A stretch of 6,419 nt of DNA from assembly GCA_030689795.1 (NCBI GenBank), contig JAUYEO010000296.1, positions 1-6,419 of the forward strand, given 5' to 3'. This stretch comes from Desulfobacterales bacterium. Lineage in GTDB: Bacteria > Desulfobacterota > Desulfobacteria > Desulfobacterales > RPRI01. Under the pieces are notes generated by a model. It ran no database searches and was not told the DNA's origin. It saw only the letters and a list, made by a program, of their open reading frames with translations. The translations under genes were made by a program, and so were the position numbers. Positions 6,361-6,419 of the stretch are shown one piece after another (the first letter of the stretch is position 1; each line of letters starts with the position of its first letter).

Positions 6361-6367
6361 CTCCTTT
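6361..6367 (-). promoter_or_regulatory. Ribosome binding site of the amidohydrolase (supports a GTG start)
   Basis: On the minus strand AAAGGAG precedes the GTG by 8 nt (GACTTAAA... spacing). It decides in favour of the GTG at 6352 as initiator, since no other usual start codon exists in the open frame up to the window edge. Confidence 0.7.
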
Positions 6368-6419
6368 CCTGCAACAGCTAATTTGATGCTCTCGTAAAAA
6401 GTCATATGCGAACGGATTT

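Noticed and set aside
1..6419. CRISPR array, tRNA/rRNA, transposase or phage signatures
   Set aside because: None seen: no regularly spaced repeats, no cloverleaf-like sequences, no transposase motifs or terminal inverted repeats flanking a gene.

Overview
This is an ordinary-looking chromosomal segment from what is probably an anaerobic or microaerophilic Gram-negative bacterium. The evidence is an RND efflux pump with a periplasmic adaptor, which needs an outer membrane, and an exported superoxide-reductase-like protein, a family typical of anaerobes. Composition, the adaptor/pump sequence style and the short GC-rich intergenic hairpins resemble Desulfobacterota (sulfate- or metal-reducing deltaproteobacterial lineages). 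That placement is an impression from memory, not a computed result.

Layout. Positions 2-976 (+) hold the 3'-most part of a membrane-fusion (adaptor) protein whose N-terminus lies outside the window. Its stop codon overlaps the start of a complete RND-type inner-membrane efflux transporter (976-4245, +). A gene-free stretch of about 130 bp follows, packed with short hairpins. Next come three small same-strand genes: a four-helix membrane protein resembling DUF6713 (4377-4760), a secreted desulfoferrodoxin/superoxide-reductase-like protein (4786-5160), and a 61-residue two-helix membrane protein with a haem-ligand-like histidine spacing (5256-5441). A short tandem repeat lies just before the last of these. 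On the opposite strand, converging on this group, is an amidohydrolase-2 family metal-dependent hydrolase with a GTG start (6352-5513).

How they may work together. The adaptor and transporter form two parts of a tripartite drug/solute exporter; the outer-membrane channel is not in the window and may lie upstream. The three small genes may form a separate membrane/periplasm redox group, with a periplasmic mononuclear-iron protein flanked by two small, histidine-bearing membrane proteins. The most interesting points are that the SOR-like protein appears to lack one of the four canonical histidine ligands, and that its small neighbour carries an H-x13-H pair in a hydrophobic helix. The amidohydrolase is probably independently transcribed and functionally unrelated.
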